NCBI GenBank assembly: GCA_030147805.1
Contig: JASBUR010000037.1
Coordinates: forward strand, 62,001-126,000
Reading direction: 5' to 3'
DNA length: 64,000 bases
Origin: Sphingomonadaceae bacterium
Lineage (GTDB): Bacteria > Pseudomonadota > Alphaproteobacteria > Sphingomonadales > Sphingomonadaceae
In this document: positions 24,300 through 31,901 of the stretch, in pieces
How the letters are laid out: each line of letters begins with the position of its first letter
Position numbering within the stretch: position 1 is the first letter of the stretch
Notes under the pieces: generated by a model
What the model was told of the DNA's origin: nothing
Database searches by the model: none
What the model saw: the letters and a program-made list of their open reading frames with translations, nothing else
Made by a program: the position numbers and the translations under genes

Positions 24300-24328
24300 G
24301 ATATAGCCAGCCCGGCCAACTCTGTCGA
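24300..24328 (-). promoter_or_regulatory. promoter of the repressor gene, likely leaderless
   Basis: On the minus strand TCGACA (24328-24323) and TATATC (24305-24300) form -35 and -10 boxes with exactly 17 bases between them. Transcription would start about seven bases on, at the A of ATG 24293. Confidence 0.5.
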
Positions 24329-24339
24329 GCGCGTAATTG

Positions 24340-24382
24340 GCCAATATGGCTTGACAGTTTTAGCCAATCTGGCCAGTCTGGC
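24340..24382. promoter_or_regulatory. three GCC-N5-GGC operator-like sites between divergent genes
   Basis: GCCAATATGGC (24340-24350), GCCAATCTGGC (24363-24373) and GCCAGTCTGGC (24372-24382) share an 11-bp symmetric pattern. The first two flank TTGACA (24351-24356), a perfect -35 for rightward transcription. The arrangement resembles a phage-type repressor operator. The XRE-S24 protein is the obvious binder (inference). Confidence 0.55.
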
Positions 24383-24486
24383 GGGGTGGCGACTCGCCAT
24401 GCGGCCGTGATCCTCCCCGGCGGCCGCCGCGCGGCGGGGCGTGGCCCTCGCGTCCCGCCGCGCCCCCCGCTTCATGGAGTATCGCG

Positions 24487-25014
24487 ATGTCCGTTGCCGC
24501 CGCCCGTCCCGCCGATCCGCCCGTCGCCGGCCGCGCCAGCCCGCCGCCCAAGCCGCCGCGCGCCTGCCCCGACGATTTCGACGCCGCCTACATCGCCTTC
24601 GGCTACGACGAGTGCGAGGTGATCTTCCGCGCCGCGCCGATGACGGTGAAGCGCTGGCTGCTCGAACGCGGGTCGGAGCGGCTCAGGAAGGCGCGCGCCG
24701 AATTCGTCGCGCGCGAACGCGCCGCGCGGCATGCGCTGAAGGCGATGAAGAAGCGCCGGAAGCCGCCGCGCGCGGTGGTCGCCGACGGCATCGCGGTGCC
24801 GCCCGAGCTGCTCGCCGAGGCGGCGAATTTCCTGCGCACGATGCGGAACGGCGGCTGGTTCGTCGCGCCGACGGGCAAGGGCGACTGGTGGCTGGGCGCG
24901 ATGTACAAGACGCCGGCGCAGATCGTCGAATTCGCCGCCGCGCGCGGGTTCGACCTCGAAGGCGCGATGGCGCGGCTCAGGTGCGTACTGCCGGCGGAGG
25001 CGGCGCATCCCTAG
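24487..25014 (+). CDS. conserved-looking protein of unknown function, divergent from the repressor
   Basis: A 175-residue protein. A proline-rich N-terminus is followed by DDFDAAYIAFGYDECEVIFRAAPMTVKRWLLERG, which could be a degenerate helix-turn-helix, a basic helix (KARAEFVARERAARHALKAMKKRRK), and a C-terminal part with FLRTMRNGGWFVAPTGKGDWWLGAMYKTPAQIVEFAAARGF. I do not recognise the family. The gene is read from the region holding the three operator-like sites, so it is a likely target of the XRE-S24 repressor. Confidence 0.6.
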   Translation: MSVAAARPADPPVAGRASPPPKPPRACPDDFDAAYIAFGYDECEVIFRAAPMTVKRWLLERGSERLRKARAEFVARERAARHALKAMKKRRKPPRAVVADGIAVPPELLAEAANFLRTMRNGGWFVAPTGKGDWWLGAMYKTPAQIVEFAAARGFDLEGAMARLRCVLPAEAAHP

Positions 25015-25018
25015 CTGT

Positions 25019-25048
25019 CCGTCATCCCGGCTTTCGCCGGAATGACGG
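25019..25048. repeat. REP-like palindrome in a convergent gap
   Basis: CCGTCATCCCGGC (25019-25031) and GCCGGAATGACGG (25036-25048) pair with one mismatch around TTTC. Nearly the same sequence as 10213-10244, and again beside the 3' end of a PEP-CTERM gene. Confidence 0.65.
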
Positions 25049-25062
25049 GGTCGAATGGGGTC

Positions 25063-25707
25063 TTACGCCGCCTTGCGGCGGCGGCGCAGCACGAGGCCGG
25101 CGACGCCGAGGCCGAGCAGCGACAGCGTCGCCGGCTCGGGCACGTCGGCCTCGACGCGCGCGAGATTGTCGATCGCCAGATAGTGGACCGACGAGCCCTC
25201 GGCGTAGCGGATCTCGTCGAACGCATAGCCCGAGAAGGTCAGGAAGCCCTGGAAGGTCGTGCCGAGGGTCACCGACTCGATCATCGCGCCGTTCAGCCAG
25301 GTCGACCACACCGGCGCCTGGCCGGCGCTGCCATAATGATAGAGGCCCATCGACACCGCGCTGACCGCGCTGTCGAAGGTCAGCGTGAAGCTGTCGTTCG
25401 TCCCGTTGGTGGCGCAGTTCGGACCAAAGGTGTTGAGCGTGTCGCCCGAAAACACGGCGCTGTTGCCCCAGCCATTGTAGCCGCAGCTGTTGGCGCGGAC
25501 CGCGCCGCCGTTGGTGCCGGCGAAAGTCAGGCCGGCATATTGCGTGGTGACGATGGTGTTGGGCGCCAGGCTCGGGCTCGAGAAGGTCTCGAGACTGTCG
25601 AACTCGGCGAGGCCGCTGCCGGTGACGACGATCGCCGCGGCGGCGGGCGCCGAGGCGAGCATCGAGAGCGCCAGCGCGGCGGCGGGAAGCAGGTTGGATA
25701 GCGACAT
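25063..25707 (-). CDS. PEP-CTERM sorting domain protein
   Basis: A 214-residue exported protein. The signal peptide is LLPAAALALSMLASAPAAAA. The beta-rich body includes FDSLETFSSPSLAPNTIVTTQYAGLTFAG, two Cys-containing loops (ANSCGYNGWG, FGPNCATNG) and FSGYAFDEIRYAEGSSVHYLAIDNL. The exosortase signal is DVPEPATLSLLGLGVAGLVLRRRRKAA. It is the third protein of this class in the window and, like them, stands alone. Confidence 0.85.
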   Translation of the reverse strand: MSLSNLLPAAALALSMLASAPAAAAIVVTGSGLAEFDSLETFSSPSLAPNTIVTTQYAGLTFAGTNGGAVRANSCGYNGWGNSAVFSGDTLNTFGPNCATNGTNDSFTLTFDSAVSAVSMGLYHYGSAGQAPVWSTWLNGAMIESVTLGTTFQGFLTFSGYAFDEIRYAEGSSVHYLAIDNLARVEADVPEPATLSLLGLGVAGLVLRRRRKAA

Positions 25708-25847
25708 GCAGTGGACCCCCGGGCGTATCGGCGGGTGCCGACATGCGTTGACACGGGTGTCAGCAATAAGCGGGCCAATGGCGGATTTGCGCCGTTTCCG
25801 TGCCCGCGACGCCGCGAAGTGTAAGATTCGGCGACAGCGCGATGACC

Positions 25848-26204
25848 CTAGGGGATCGGCGGCGGCGTCACCGCGGCGGCTTCGCTGATCGCGACGTAGA
25901 AGTCGAGGATGCGGCGGACGCGCGCCGGCTCGCCGGTGGCGGCGAGCAGCGCGTCGAGCGCGGCGAGGCGCGCGTCGTGGCCGTCGGGCACGGCGGCGCC
26001 GGCCTCGGCGAGCAGCGCGGCGGCGCCGTCGCTTTCGCGGGCCTGCCGCTCGGCCCAGGTCGCGGCGTCCTGCGCGACGAGCAGCAGGGTGAGCCCGAGC
26101 GTCGCGGCGGTGCCGCCGGCATAGCTGCCCTCGAGCGCCGGCGCGACCATCGTCAGCTGCGCCATCGCCAGCGCGGCGGCGAGCCGGTCGGGGGGCAGGC
26201 TCAT
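25848..26204 (-). CDS. small helical protein in the phosphotransferase operon
   Basis: A 118-residue, alanine-rich and mostly helical protein (MSLPPDRLAAALAMAQLTMVAPALEGSYAGGTAATLGLTLLLVAQDAATWAERQARE; ends YVAISEAAAVTPPPIP; both described by their key residues). No domain recognised. Its ATG overlaps the TGA of the phosphotransferase gene by four bases, so it is translationally coupled and probably works with the two upstream genes. Confidence 0.6.
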   Translation of the reverse strand: MSLPPDRLAAALAMAQLTMVAPALEGSYAGGTAATLGLTLLLVAQDAATWAERQARESDGAAALLAEAGAAVPDGHDARLAALDALLAATGEPARVRRILDFYVAISEAAAVTPPPIP

Positions 26205-27202
26205 GCCGCGAGCCCCCTCAGCGTCGCCGCGAGCGTGCGGTTGTGGAAGCGGTAGGTGTAGAGCGACGAGAAGATCATCACCGGGTCGATCGAGCGGCCG
26301 TCGGCGACCTCGCGCCCCGACGAGATCCAGATCGCGAGGCCCATCACCTGCGCCTGGACGCGCCACCAGCGCAGCGCGGTGGGGTCGAGCGGCCAGCCGC
26401 TCGCGCGCTGCCAGTGCGCGATGGCGGCCGCCTCGTCGATCGTGCCGCCGGGGCGGCCGGGGGCGCCGTGGCTCCACAGCGGGTCCATCGCCCAGGCGAG
26501 ATCCTCGAGCGGATCGCCGAGATGCGCCATCTCCCAATCGACGATCGCGCCGATGCGCCCGGCGGCGTCGACGAGGAAATTGCCCGAGCGATAGTCGCCA
26601 TGGACGATGGCGACGCGCGGCGGCGGCGGCGGCGGGTTGCGTCCGAGCCAGCGCACCCCCGCCCAGAAGATCGGCTCGGGCCCGATCGCGTCGGCGCGCA
26701 CCGCCGCGGCCCAATGGTCGAGCCGCTGCCGCCAGCAGGCGGCGGGCGCCGGCGCCGGCGCGCCCGCGTCGAAGGCGGCGGGGTCGCGGGCGTGGATGTG
26801 GCCGAGGATGGTGAACATCTGCGCGCCGACCTGCGCGGCATGCGGCGCATAGGCGTCGGGGGTGAGCACGCCGCCGGGCTTGACGTCGGCGATCTCGGTC
26901 ATGACGAAGCCCGGCGCGCCGAGCTCGGCGCCGGTCTCGTCGAGGATGAGCGGCTCGGGCACGGGGACCGCGGTGCCGTGGAAGGCGGCGAGCGCGGCGA
27001 ACTCGGTGCGGCGGTCGGTCTCGATCAGGCTCGACGACGGGTCGCGGCGCAGCACGAGCCCGCGCGTCGCGCCGCCGGCGGTCCCGTCGAAACGGTAGGT
27101 CTCGCGCGCGGCGCCGCCGTGGAAGCGCCGCAGCCCCGACACCGCGACGGGCGTGCCCCAGCGCGCCGACAGCGCCGTTTCGAGCCGCGCCTCGATGCTC
27201 AT
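26201..27202 (-). CDS. phosphotransferase family protein (APH/ACAD10-like kinase fold)
   Basis: A 333-residue protein of the aminoglycoside phosphotransferase/choline kinase fold. It shows GLVLRRDP (the nucleotide-binding Lys position is Arg here), the catalytic loop VAIVHGDYRSGNFLVD (Asp and Asn), IGAIVDWEMAHLGDPLEDLAWAM (the metal-binding DWE), and a helical C-terminus. This subgroup often lies in acyl-CoA, steroid or terpenoid degradation clusters and is thought to phosphorylate small hydroxylated compounds. It is coupled by 4-base overlaps to the genes on both sides, forming a tight three-gene operon. Confidence 0.85.
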   Translation of the reverse strand: MSIEARLETALSARWGTPVAVSGLRRFHGGAARETYRFDGTAGGATRGLVLRRDPSSSLIETDRRTEFAALAAFHGTAVPVPEPLILDETGAELGAPGFVMTEIADVKPGGVLTPDAYAPHAAQVGAQMFTILGHIHARDPAAFDAGAPAPAPAACWRQRLDHWAAAVRADAIGPEPIFWAGVRWLGRNPPPPPPRVAIVHGDYRSGNFLVDAAGRIGAIVDWEMAHLGDPLEDLAWAMDPLWSHGAPGRPGGTIDEAAAIAHWQRASGWPLDPTALRWWRVQAQVMGLAIWISSGREVADGRSIDPVMIFSSLYTYRFHNRTLAATLRGLAA

Positions 27203-28293
27203 GGCGCGAGGTCGAACAGCCCGGTGAAGCCCGAGGGCGCGTGCGGGCCGACGATCAGCTGCTCGAGCACGCCGCGCCCGTCCTCGACGCTGCCGTCGGG
27301 GAGCGTCAGCCGCGCGGTGACCAGCGCCTGGATATGGTTGAGCGGCAGCGTCGCCTCGTCGGCCGTCGCGGTCTCGATCGTCTCGGCGACCACCGACTGC
27401 GCGCCGTGGAAGGTGCCGTGCGCGCGCGTCGGGTGGCCATAGCCGATGCCCTGCATGAAGAAGCTGTCGCCGACCGTCAGCGCGACGCGCACCGGGCCGG
27501 CGCGGCTGGTGCCCTCGATCAGCGCCTCGGAGGCGTGGCGCGTGCCCGGCTTGAAGCTCAGCCGGCTGCGCACGTCCCACAGCTTGTGCGGCGCGCCGTC
27601 GGCGCCGACGAGCAGCATCGAGCGGTTCCACGGCTGGCCGTCGCCGTCGTCGTTGCTGTGGAAGTAGAGCTGGTGCGTCGCGAAGTTGAGCGGCGCCCAC
27701 AGCCAGTAGAATTGCGGCACCGCCATCGGCACCGGCGGCTGCGGGTCGGCGGCGCCGATCGGCCGCACCCCCCAGCTGCGGTCGCGCGTCCCCATCATGC
27801 CCTCGACGTCGTGGCGCACGCCGTCGACGCTGATCCAGCCGGCGTAGCGGCCGTTCTGAGTCATCCGCGTCACGTCCATCAGCGTGCGGGTGCCGATGCG
27901 GCGCGTGAAGCGCGGCTCCTCGATCGGAAAGGCGCGGCCGGTGAACAGCAGATCGGCCTCGAGGCCGGCGTCGTTGGCGCCGACGGTGAGCCGCAGCCGC
28001 TGCAGCGGTTCCTCGACCGCGACCGCGACCGGCCCGACCGCGGTATCCATCCGCTCGAAGCCGAGCAGCCGCGACGCCAGCACCGACCGCTGCTTGCCGC
28101 CGTGCAGCACCGAAAAGCCGGCGTCGGCGACGTTCAGGTGCGGATAGATGCCCATCCCCGCGGCGAAGAACAGCGCGCCGTCGGGCGAATAGCCGTTGAA
28201 GAAATAGCGGTCGTAGAAGTTGCGGTCGGTGCCGGCGAACGCGATCGGCTCGGGCCGCTGGTGGATCGGGAAGTCGTCGGCCTTGGTCAGCAT
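27199..28293 (-). CDS. AttH/lipocalin-like protein of unknown function
   Basis: A 364-residue soluble protein, first gene of the operon. It begins MLTKADDFPIHQRPEPIAF followed by NFYDRYFFNGYSPDGALFFAAGMGIYPHLNV, and later has DRSWGVRPIG, FYWLWAPLNFATHQLYFHSNDDGDGQPWNRS and TFHGAQSVVAETIE. The aromatic, beta-rich pattern and the DRSWG motif recall large two-lobed lipocalin-like proteins (AttH/hydroxyneurosporene-hydratase relatives). I recognise this type next to phosphotransferase genes in sphingomonads, but its reaction is unknown. Confidence 0.65.
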   Translation of the reverse strand: MLTKADDFPIHQRPEPIAFAGTDRNFYDRYFFNGYSPDGALFFAAGMGIYPHLNVADAGFSVLHGGKQRSVLASRLLGFERMDTAVGPVAVAVEEPLQRLRLTVGANDAGLEADLLFTGRAFPIEEPRFTRRIGTRTLMDVTRMTQNGRYAGWISVDGVRHDVEGMMGTRDRSWGVRPIGAADPQPPVPMAVPQFYWLWAPLNFATHQLYFHSNDDGDGQPWNRSMLLVGADGAPHKLWDVRSRLSFKPGTRHASEALIEGTSRAGPVRVALTVGDSFFMQGIGYGHPTRAHGTFHGAQSVVAETIETATADEATLPLNHIQALVTARLTLPDGSVEDGRGVLEQLIVGPHAPSGFTGLFDLAP

Positions 28294-28349
28294 GGCGCGA
28301 GGCTGGCACCGGGTGCGGTGCAGCAGCAAGCTATGGATGCGGGGAGGGT

Positions 28350-29039
28350 CTAGAACCCCAGCCGCGCGCCGAGCACCACGCCCGTCCGCCCGAGCCGGCC
28401 GCTCTCGGTCGCGCCGCCGTCGGTGCTGCCGACGACCGCGAAGGAGGCGGTAACCGGGCCGAGGCTGTAGTCGACACCGGCCTCCCAATCGAACTTGTCG
28501 TCGTAGAAGCCGCTCTCGTAGCCGCCGCGCAGGGTGAAGGTGAGCGGGGTGAGCGGCAGGCCGACGCTGAGCTTGGGGCCGATGTAGAAATTGTCGGTCG
28601 CGGTGTTCTTCTGGTCGGGGACGTAGGCGGCCTCGAGCGCGAGCCGCGCCGGGCCGAGGCTGCCGCCCACCTCGCCCTGCAGCTCGCCATAGTTCACGCC
28701 GTCGCCGCCCGGATAGAGATAGGCGGTGGCGGCGACGCTGTAGTCGAGCAGCCCGACCTCGGCGGCATAGCCGACGAAGGCGTCGACCTCGACGTCGGCG
28801 CCGCCATAGTCGGCGATCGTCGAGGCCCAGCCGCCGACGTAGAGCCCGCTGTCGAAGCCGAGGTCGACGCCGCCCTGCAGCGCCGGATCGCGGTCGGACA
28901 GGCTGATGCCGCGGAAGCGATAGTCGGTGACCGCGGCGACGTTCGCCGACAGCTCGACCGCCTGCGCCGCGGCCGGGAGGGCGGCGCCCGCGGCGAGCAG
29001 GCCGCCATGCACCAGCACCAGGCTCATCGTCCGATTCAT
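28350..29039 (-). CDS. TorF-family putative porin
   Basis: A 229-residue outer-membrane beta-barrel protein. The signal peptide is MNRTMSLVLVHGGLLAAGAALPAAAQA. The mature protein opens with the family hallmark VELSANVAAVTDYRFRGISLSDRDPALQGGVDLGFDSGLYVGGWAS, followed by alternating strands and a C-terminal GVVLGARLGF ending in Phe, as needed for barrel assembly. Met 29039 was chosen because upstream codons precede the signal peptide with no structure. Its transported solute is unknown. Confidence 0.82.
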   Translation of the reverse strand: MNRTMSLVLVHGGLLAAGAALPAAAQAVELSANVAAVTDYRFRGISLSDRDPALQGGVDLGFDSGLYVGGWASTIADYGGADVEVDAFVGYAAEVGLLDYSVAATAYLYPGGDGVNYGELQGEVGGSLGPARLALEAAYVPDQKNTATDNFYIGPKLSVGLPLTPLTFTLRGGYESGFYDDKFDWEAGVDYSLGPVTASFAVVGSTDGGATESGRLGRTGVVLGARLGF

Positions 29040-29164
29040 TGCTGCTCTCACGCTCCCGAAGCGATCCGCCGCGCGCCGCCAGCATGATGCTGGAACCGCC
29101 GCGGCGGAAATGTTAACCCATGTGCCGATATCCATGGGGCTCTTTGAGGGAGCGGGCAACCCGC

Positions 29165-31354
29165 ATGCAGCTACCGGCCAACCGGGCGTTCGTCTCGCAC
29201 GTCCTCACCCCCGTCGCCATCGTGGTCGTGCTGACCGCGGTCATCATCACCGCGCTGCTGAGCTGGTCGACGCGCTCCGCCGATCATTCATCGCTCGAAC
29301 GGCAGCGCGCGCTCGTCAATCTGGTGCTCGAACAGAGCGTCGACCGGATCGCCTACGACCAGGAATCGTCGACGGTCTGGGACGATTCGGTGCGGCAGGT
29401 AAACGCGGCCCGGCCCGATCTCGAATGGATCGACGCCAACCTCGGCAGCTGGTTCAATTCCTACTACGGCCATGACGAGGTCCATGTCCTCTCCGCGGAC
29501 AATCGCCCGATCTTCTCGATGCAGGCGGGGCGGCGGGTGGCGCCGGCGGCGTTCGCCGCGGTGCGCGCGCAACTGCAGCCGATGGTGGAAGAGCTGCGTC
29601 TCCGCCGCGCGCCGCAGCAGCCGCGCCGCCTCGAGGTCGCGATGCTCAGCCCGGGTATCCAGGACATCGCCGTGGTCAACGGCCGGCCGGCGATCGTCAG
29701 CGTGAAGCCGATCGTCTCCGATACCGGCGAGATCGTGCAGACGCCCGGTCGCGAGGCGCTGCATGCCAGCGTCCGCTATCTCGACGGCAATTTCGTCCAG
29801 CGGCTGCGCGACCAGTATCTGTTCGCCGGATCGCGCTTCTCCTGGGTCGACGCGCATACCGCCGCCGAGGCGTCGGTGCCGCTCGTCGGGCGGTCGGGGA
29901 CGATCGGCTATTTCATCTGGAAGCCCTTCGCCCCCGGATCGTCGATCGCCGGCGACCTGCGCCCCGCGCTGCTCGTCGCGCTGATCGTCGTCGGGCTGGT
30001 GCTGACCGCGCTGATGCAGCGGCTGCGGCGGCGCACGATCGAGCTCCAGCGCAGCGAGGCGCATGCCAAGCATCTGGCGCTGCACGACGTGCTGACCGGG
30101 CTGCCCAACCGCGCGCTGTTCGATCAGCGGCTGAGCGAGGCGCTGCGCACCATGCGCGTCGACCGCACGTCGTTCGCGCTGCTCTGCCTCGATCTCGACC
30201 GGTTCAAGCAGGTCAACGACAGCTATGGCCACCCGGCGGGCGACGAGCTGATCCGCGAGGTCGGGCGGCGGCTGAGCCTCGCGGTGCGCGCCGACGATAC
30301 GGTCGCGCGCATGGGCGGCGACGAGTTCGCGATCATCCAGCGCGGCGTCCATCGCCCCGGCGAGGTCGAACTGCTGTGCATGCGCATCGTCGAATCGCTG
30401 GCACAGCCCTTCGAACTGGCGAGCGGGCAGGGCTTCGTCGGCATCAGCATCGGTGTCGCGCTGGCACCGCAAGACGGCGGCGACTGCACCGAACTGATTC
30501 GCAAGGCCGACATCGCCCTCTACGTCGCCAAGCGATCGGGCCGCGGCCGCTACACCTTCTTCGCCGAGGAGATGGACACCTATATCCAGGAACGGCAGCT
30601 GCTCGAGCGCCAGCTGCGCGCCGCCCTGGCGTCGCGCGAGCAGCTCGAGGTCGTGTACCAGCCGGTCTTCGCGACGCGCACCGGCGACATGAAGTGCGTC
30701 GAGGCGCTGGTGCGCTGGGCGCATCCGACGAAGGGCGTGCTGGCCCCCGAGCGCTTCGTCCCGCTCGCCGAGGAGGCGGGACTGATCGAGCCGCTCGGCG
30801 AATGGGTGCTCGAGACCGCCTGCCGGTCCGCGCAGCCGTGGCGCATCGACCGGCTCGCGGTCAACGTCTCGGCGACGCAGCTGCGCAATCCGCAGTTCGC
30901 CACGATCGTGAAACGCATTCTCGCCCGCACCGGCTTCGAGCCCGAGCGGCTCGAGCTCGAAATCACCGAGAGCTGCTTTCTCGACAAGGACGAGGTGAGC
31001 CGCGCCAACATCGCGGCGCTGCGCGCCGCGCGGGTGCGCATTGCGCTCGACGATTTCGGCATCGGCTATTCCTCGCTCAGCCATCTCCGCGACTTCGCGG
31101 TCGACCGGATCAAGATCGACAGCTCGTTCGTCGGCGCGATCCTGCCCGGCGCCGGCGGCAGCGCGATCATCCAGGCGATCGTCGACCTCGCGCGCGCCAG
31201 CGACCTCGAGGTGACCGCCGAGGGCGTCGAGACCACCGACCAGCTGCGCTTCCTGTCGAAGGTCGGCTGCGACGAGATGCAGGGCTTCCTGATGTCGATC
31301 CCGGTCGCGGCCGAGGAGATGGCCAAGCTGCTGCAGCCGACCGGCGAGGGCTGA
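29165..31354 (+). CDS. CHASE4-type sensor with GGDEF and EAL domains
   Basis: A 729-residue inner-membrane cyclic-di-GMP enzyme. Two membrane helices (about 13-34 and 262-285) enclose a periplasmic CHASE4-like sensor (SVDRIAYDQESSTVWDDSV, SWFNSYYGHDEVHVL). The GGDEF domain has an intact GGDEF at 384-388 with LHDVLTGLPNRALF and DLDRFKQVND. The EAL domain has EAL at 513-515, ITES, DDFGIGYSSLSHL, KIDSSFV and AEGVET. Both catalytic sites look complete, so it may make and degrade c-di-GMP; the final loop reads QGFLMSIPV. The start is Met 29165. Confidence 0.88.
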   Translation: MQLPANRAFVSHVLTPVAIVVVLTAVIITALLSWSTRSADHSSLERQRALVNLVLEQSVDRIAYDQESSTVWDDSVRQVNAARPDLEWIDANLGSWFNSYYGHDEVHVLSADNRPIFSMQAGRRVAPAAFAAVRAQLQPMVEELRLRRAPQQPRRLEVAMLSPGIQDIAVVNGRPAIVSVKPIVSDTGEIVQTPGREALHASVRYLDGNFVQRLRDQYLFAGSRFSWVDAHTAAEASVPLVGRSGTIGYFIWKPFAPGSSIAGDLRPALLVALIVVGLVLTALMQRLRRRTIELQRSEAHAKHLALHDVLTGLPNRALFDQRLSEALRTMRVDRTSFALLCLDLDRFKQVNDSYGHPAGDELIREVGRRLSLAVRADDTVARMGGDEFAIIQRGVHRPGEVELLCMRIVESLAQPFELASGQGFVGISIGVALAPQDGGDCTELIRKADIALYVAKRSGRGRYTFFAEEMDTYIQERQLLERQLRAALASREQLEVVYQPVFATRTGDMKCVEALVRWAHPTKGVLAPERFVPLAEEAGLIEPLGEWVLETACRSAQPWRIDRLAVNVSATQLRNPQFATIVKRILARTGFEPERLELEITESCFLDKDEVSRANIAALRAARVRIALDDFGIGYSSLSHLRDFAVDRIKIDSSFVGAILPGAGGSAIIQAIVDLARASDLEVTAEGVETTDQLRFLSKVGCDEMQGFLMSIPVAAEEMAKLLQPTGEG

Positions 31355-31369
31355 GCGCCACGCGCCGCA

Positions 31370-31397
31370 TGTCACAATCGCGGGGGGCTCGCTCGTC
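31370..31397 (+). promoter_or_regulatory. ECF41-type promoter
   Basis: TGTCACA (31370-31376), 17 bases, then CGTC (31394-31397). This matches the known ECF41 signature (TGTCACA and CGTC boxes) and sits just upstream of the AhpD-like gene and the ECF41 sigma gene, as expected for autoregulation. Confidence 0.7.
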
Positions 31398-31436
31398 CTG
31401 TCGGCGAGCGTGCATGGTGCACGCGGGAGATCGACG

Positions 31437-31901
31437 ATGACCACGCGGCTGCCCAACCACTTCCGACATGCGCCCGACGGGATCAAGGCGCTGCTGGCGC
31501 TCGAGGCGAGCATCGCGGCCAGCGGCCTCGAACAGGCGATCATCGAGCTCGTGAAGATGCGCGCCTCGCAGATCAACGGCTGCGCCTATTGCCTGCACAT
31601 GCACGCCAGCGACGCGCGGCGCGCCGGCGAGACCGAGATGCGGCTCTACCTGCTGAATGGCTGGCGCGAGTCGACGCTGTACAGCCCGCGCGAGCGCGCG
31701 GCGCTGGCGTGGACCGAAGCGCTGACGCTGGTCGCTGCGACCGGCGCGCCCGACGCCGACTATGCGCTGATCGACGCCGCGTTCAGCGACGCCGAGAAGG
31801 TTCAGCTCACCTTGCTGATCGGCGCGATCAACCTGTGGAACCGCGTGCAGGTCGGCTTCCGCGCCGCCCATCCGGCCGAGGGCGGGCGTGCCGCGGCCTG
31901 A
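31437..31901 (+). CDS. AhpD-like carboxymuconolactone decarboxylase family protein
   Basis: A 154-residue alkylhydroperoxidase-D-like protein. LVKMRASQINGCAYCLHMHASDARRAGET carries the redox motif CxxC (Cys-Ala-Tyr-Cys) and the conserved His. Such proteins reduce peroxides or take part in decarboxylation. This gene type is the usual partner and target of ECF41 sigma factors (the COE genes). It lies behind the ECF41-type promoter and overlaps the sigma gene by 14 bases. Confidence 0.88.
   Translation: MTTRLPNHFRHAPDGIKALLALEASIAASGLEQAIIELVKMRASQINGCAYCLHMHASDARRAGETEMRLYLLNGWRESTLYSPRERAALAWTEALTLVAATGAPDADYALIDAAFSDAEKVQLTLLIGAINLWNRVQVGFRAAHPAEGGRAAA

Noticed and set aside
29288-31576. 762-codon minus-strand frame over the GGDEF-EAL gene
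   Set aside because: Shadow of an intact GGDEF-EAL protein; no start signal or motif of its own.
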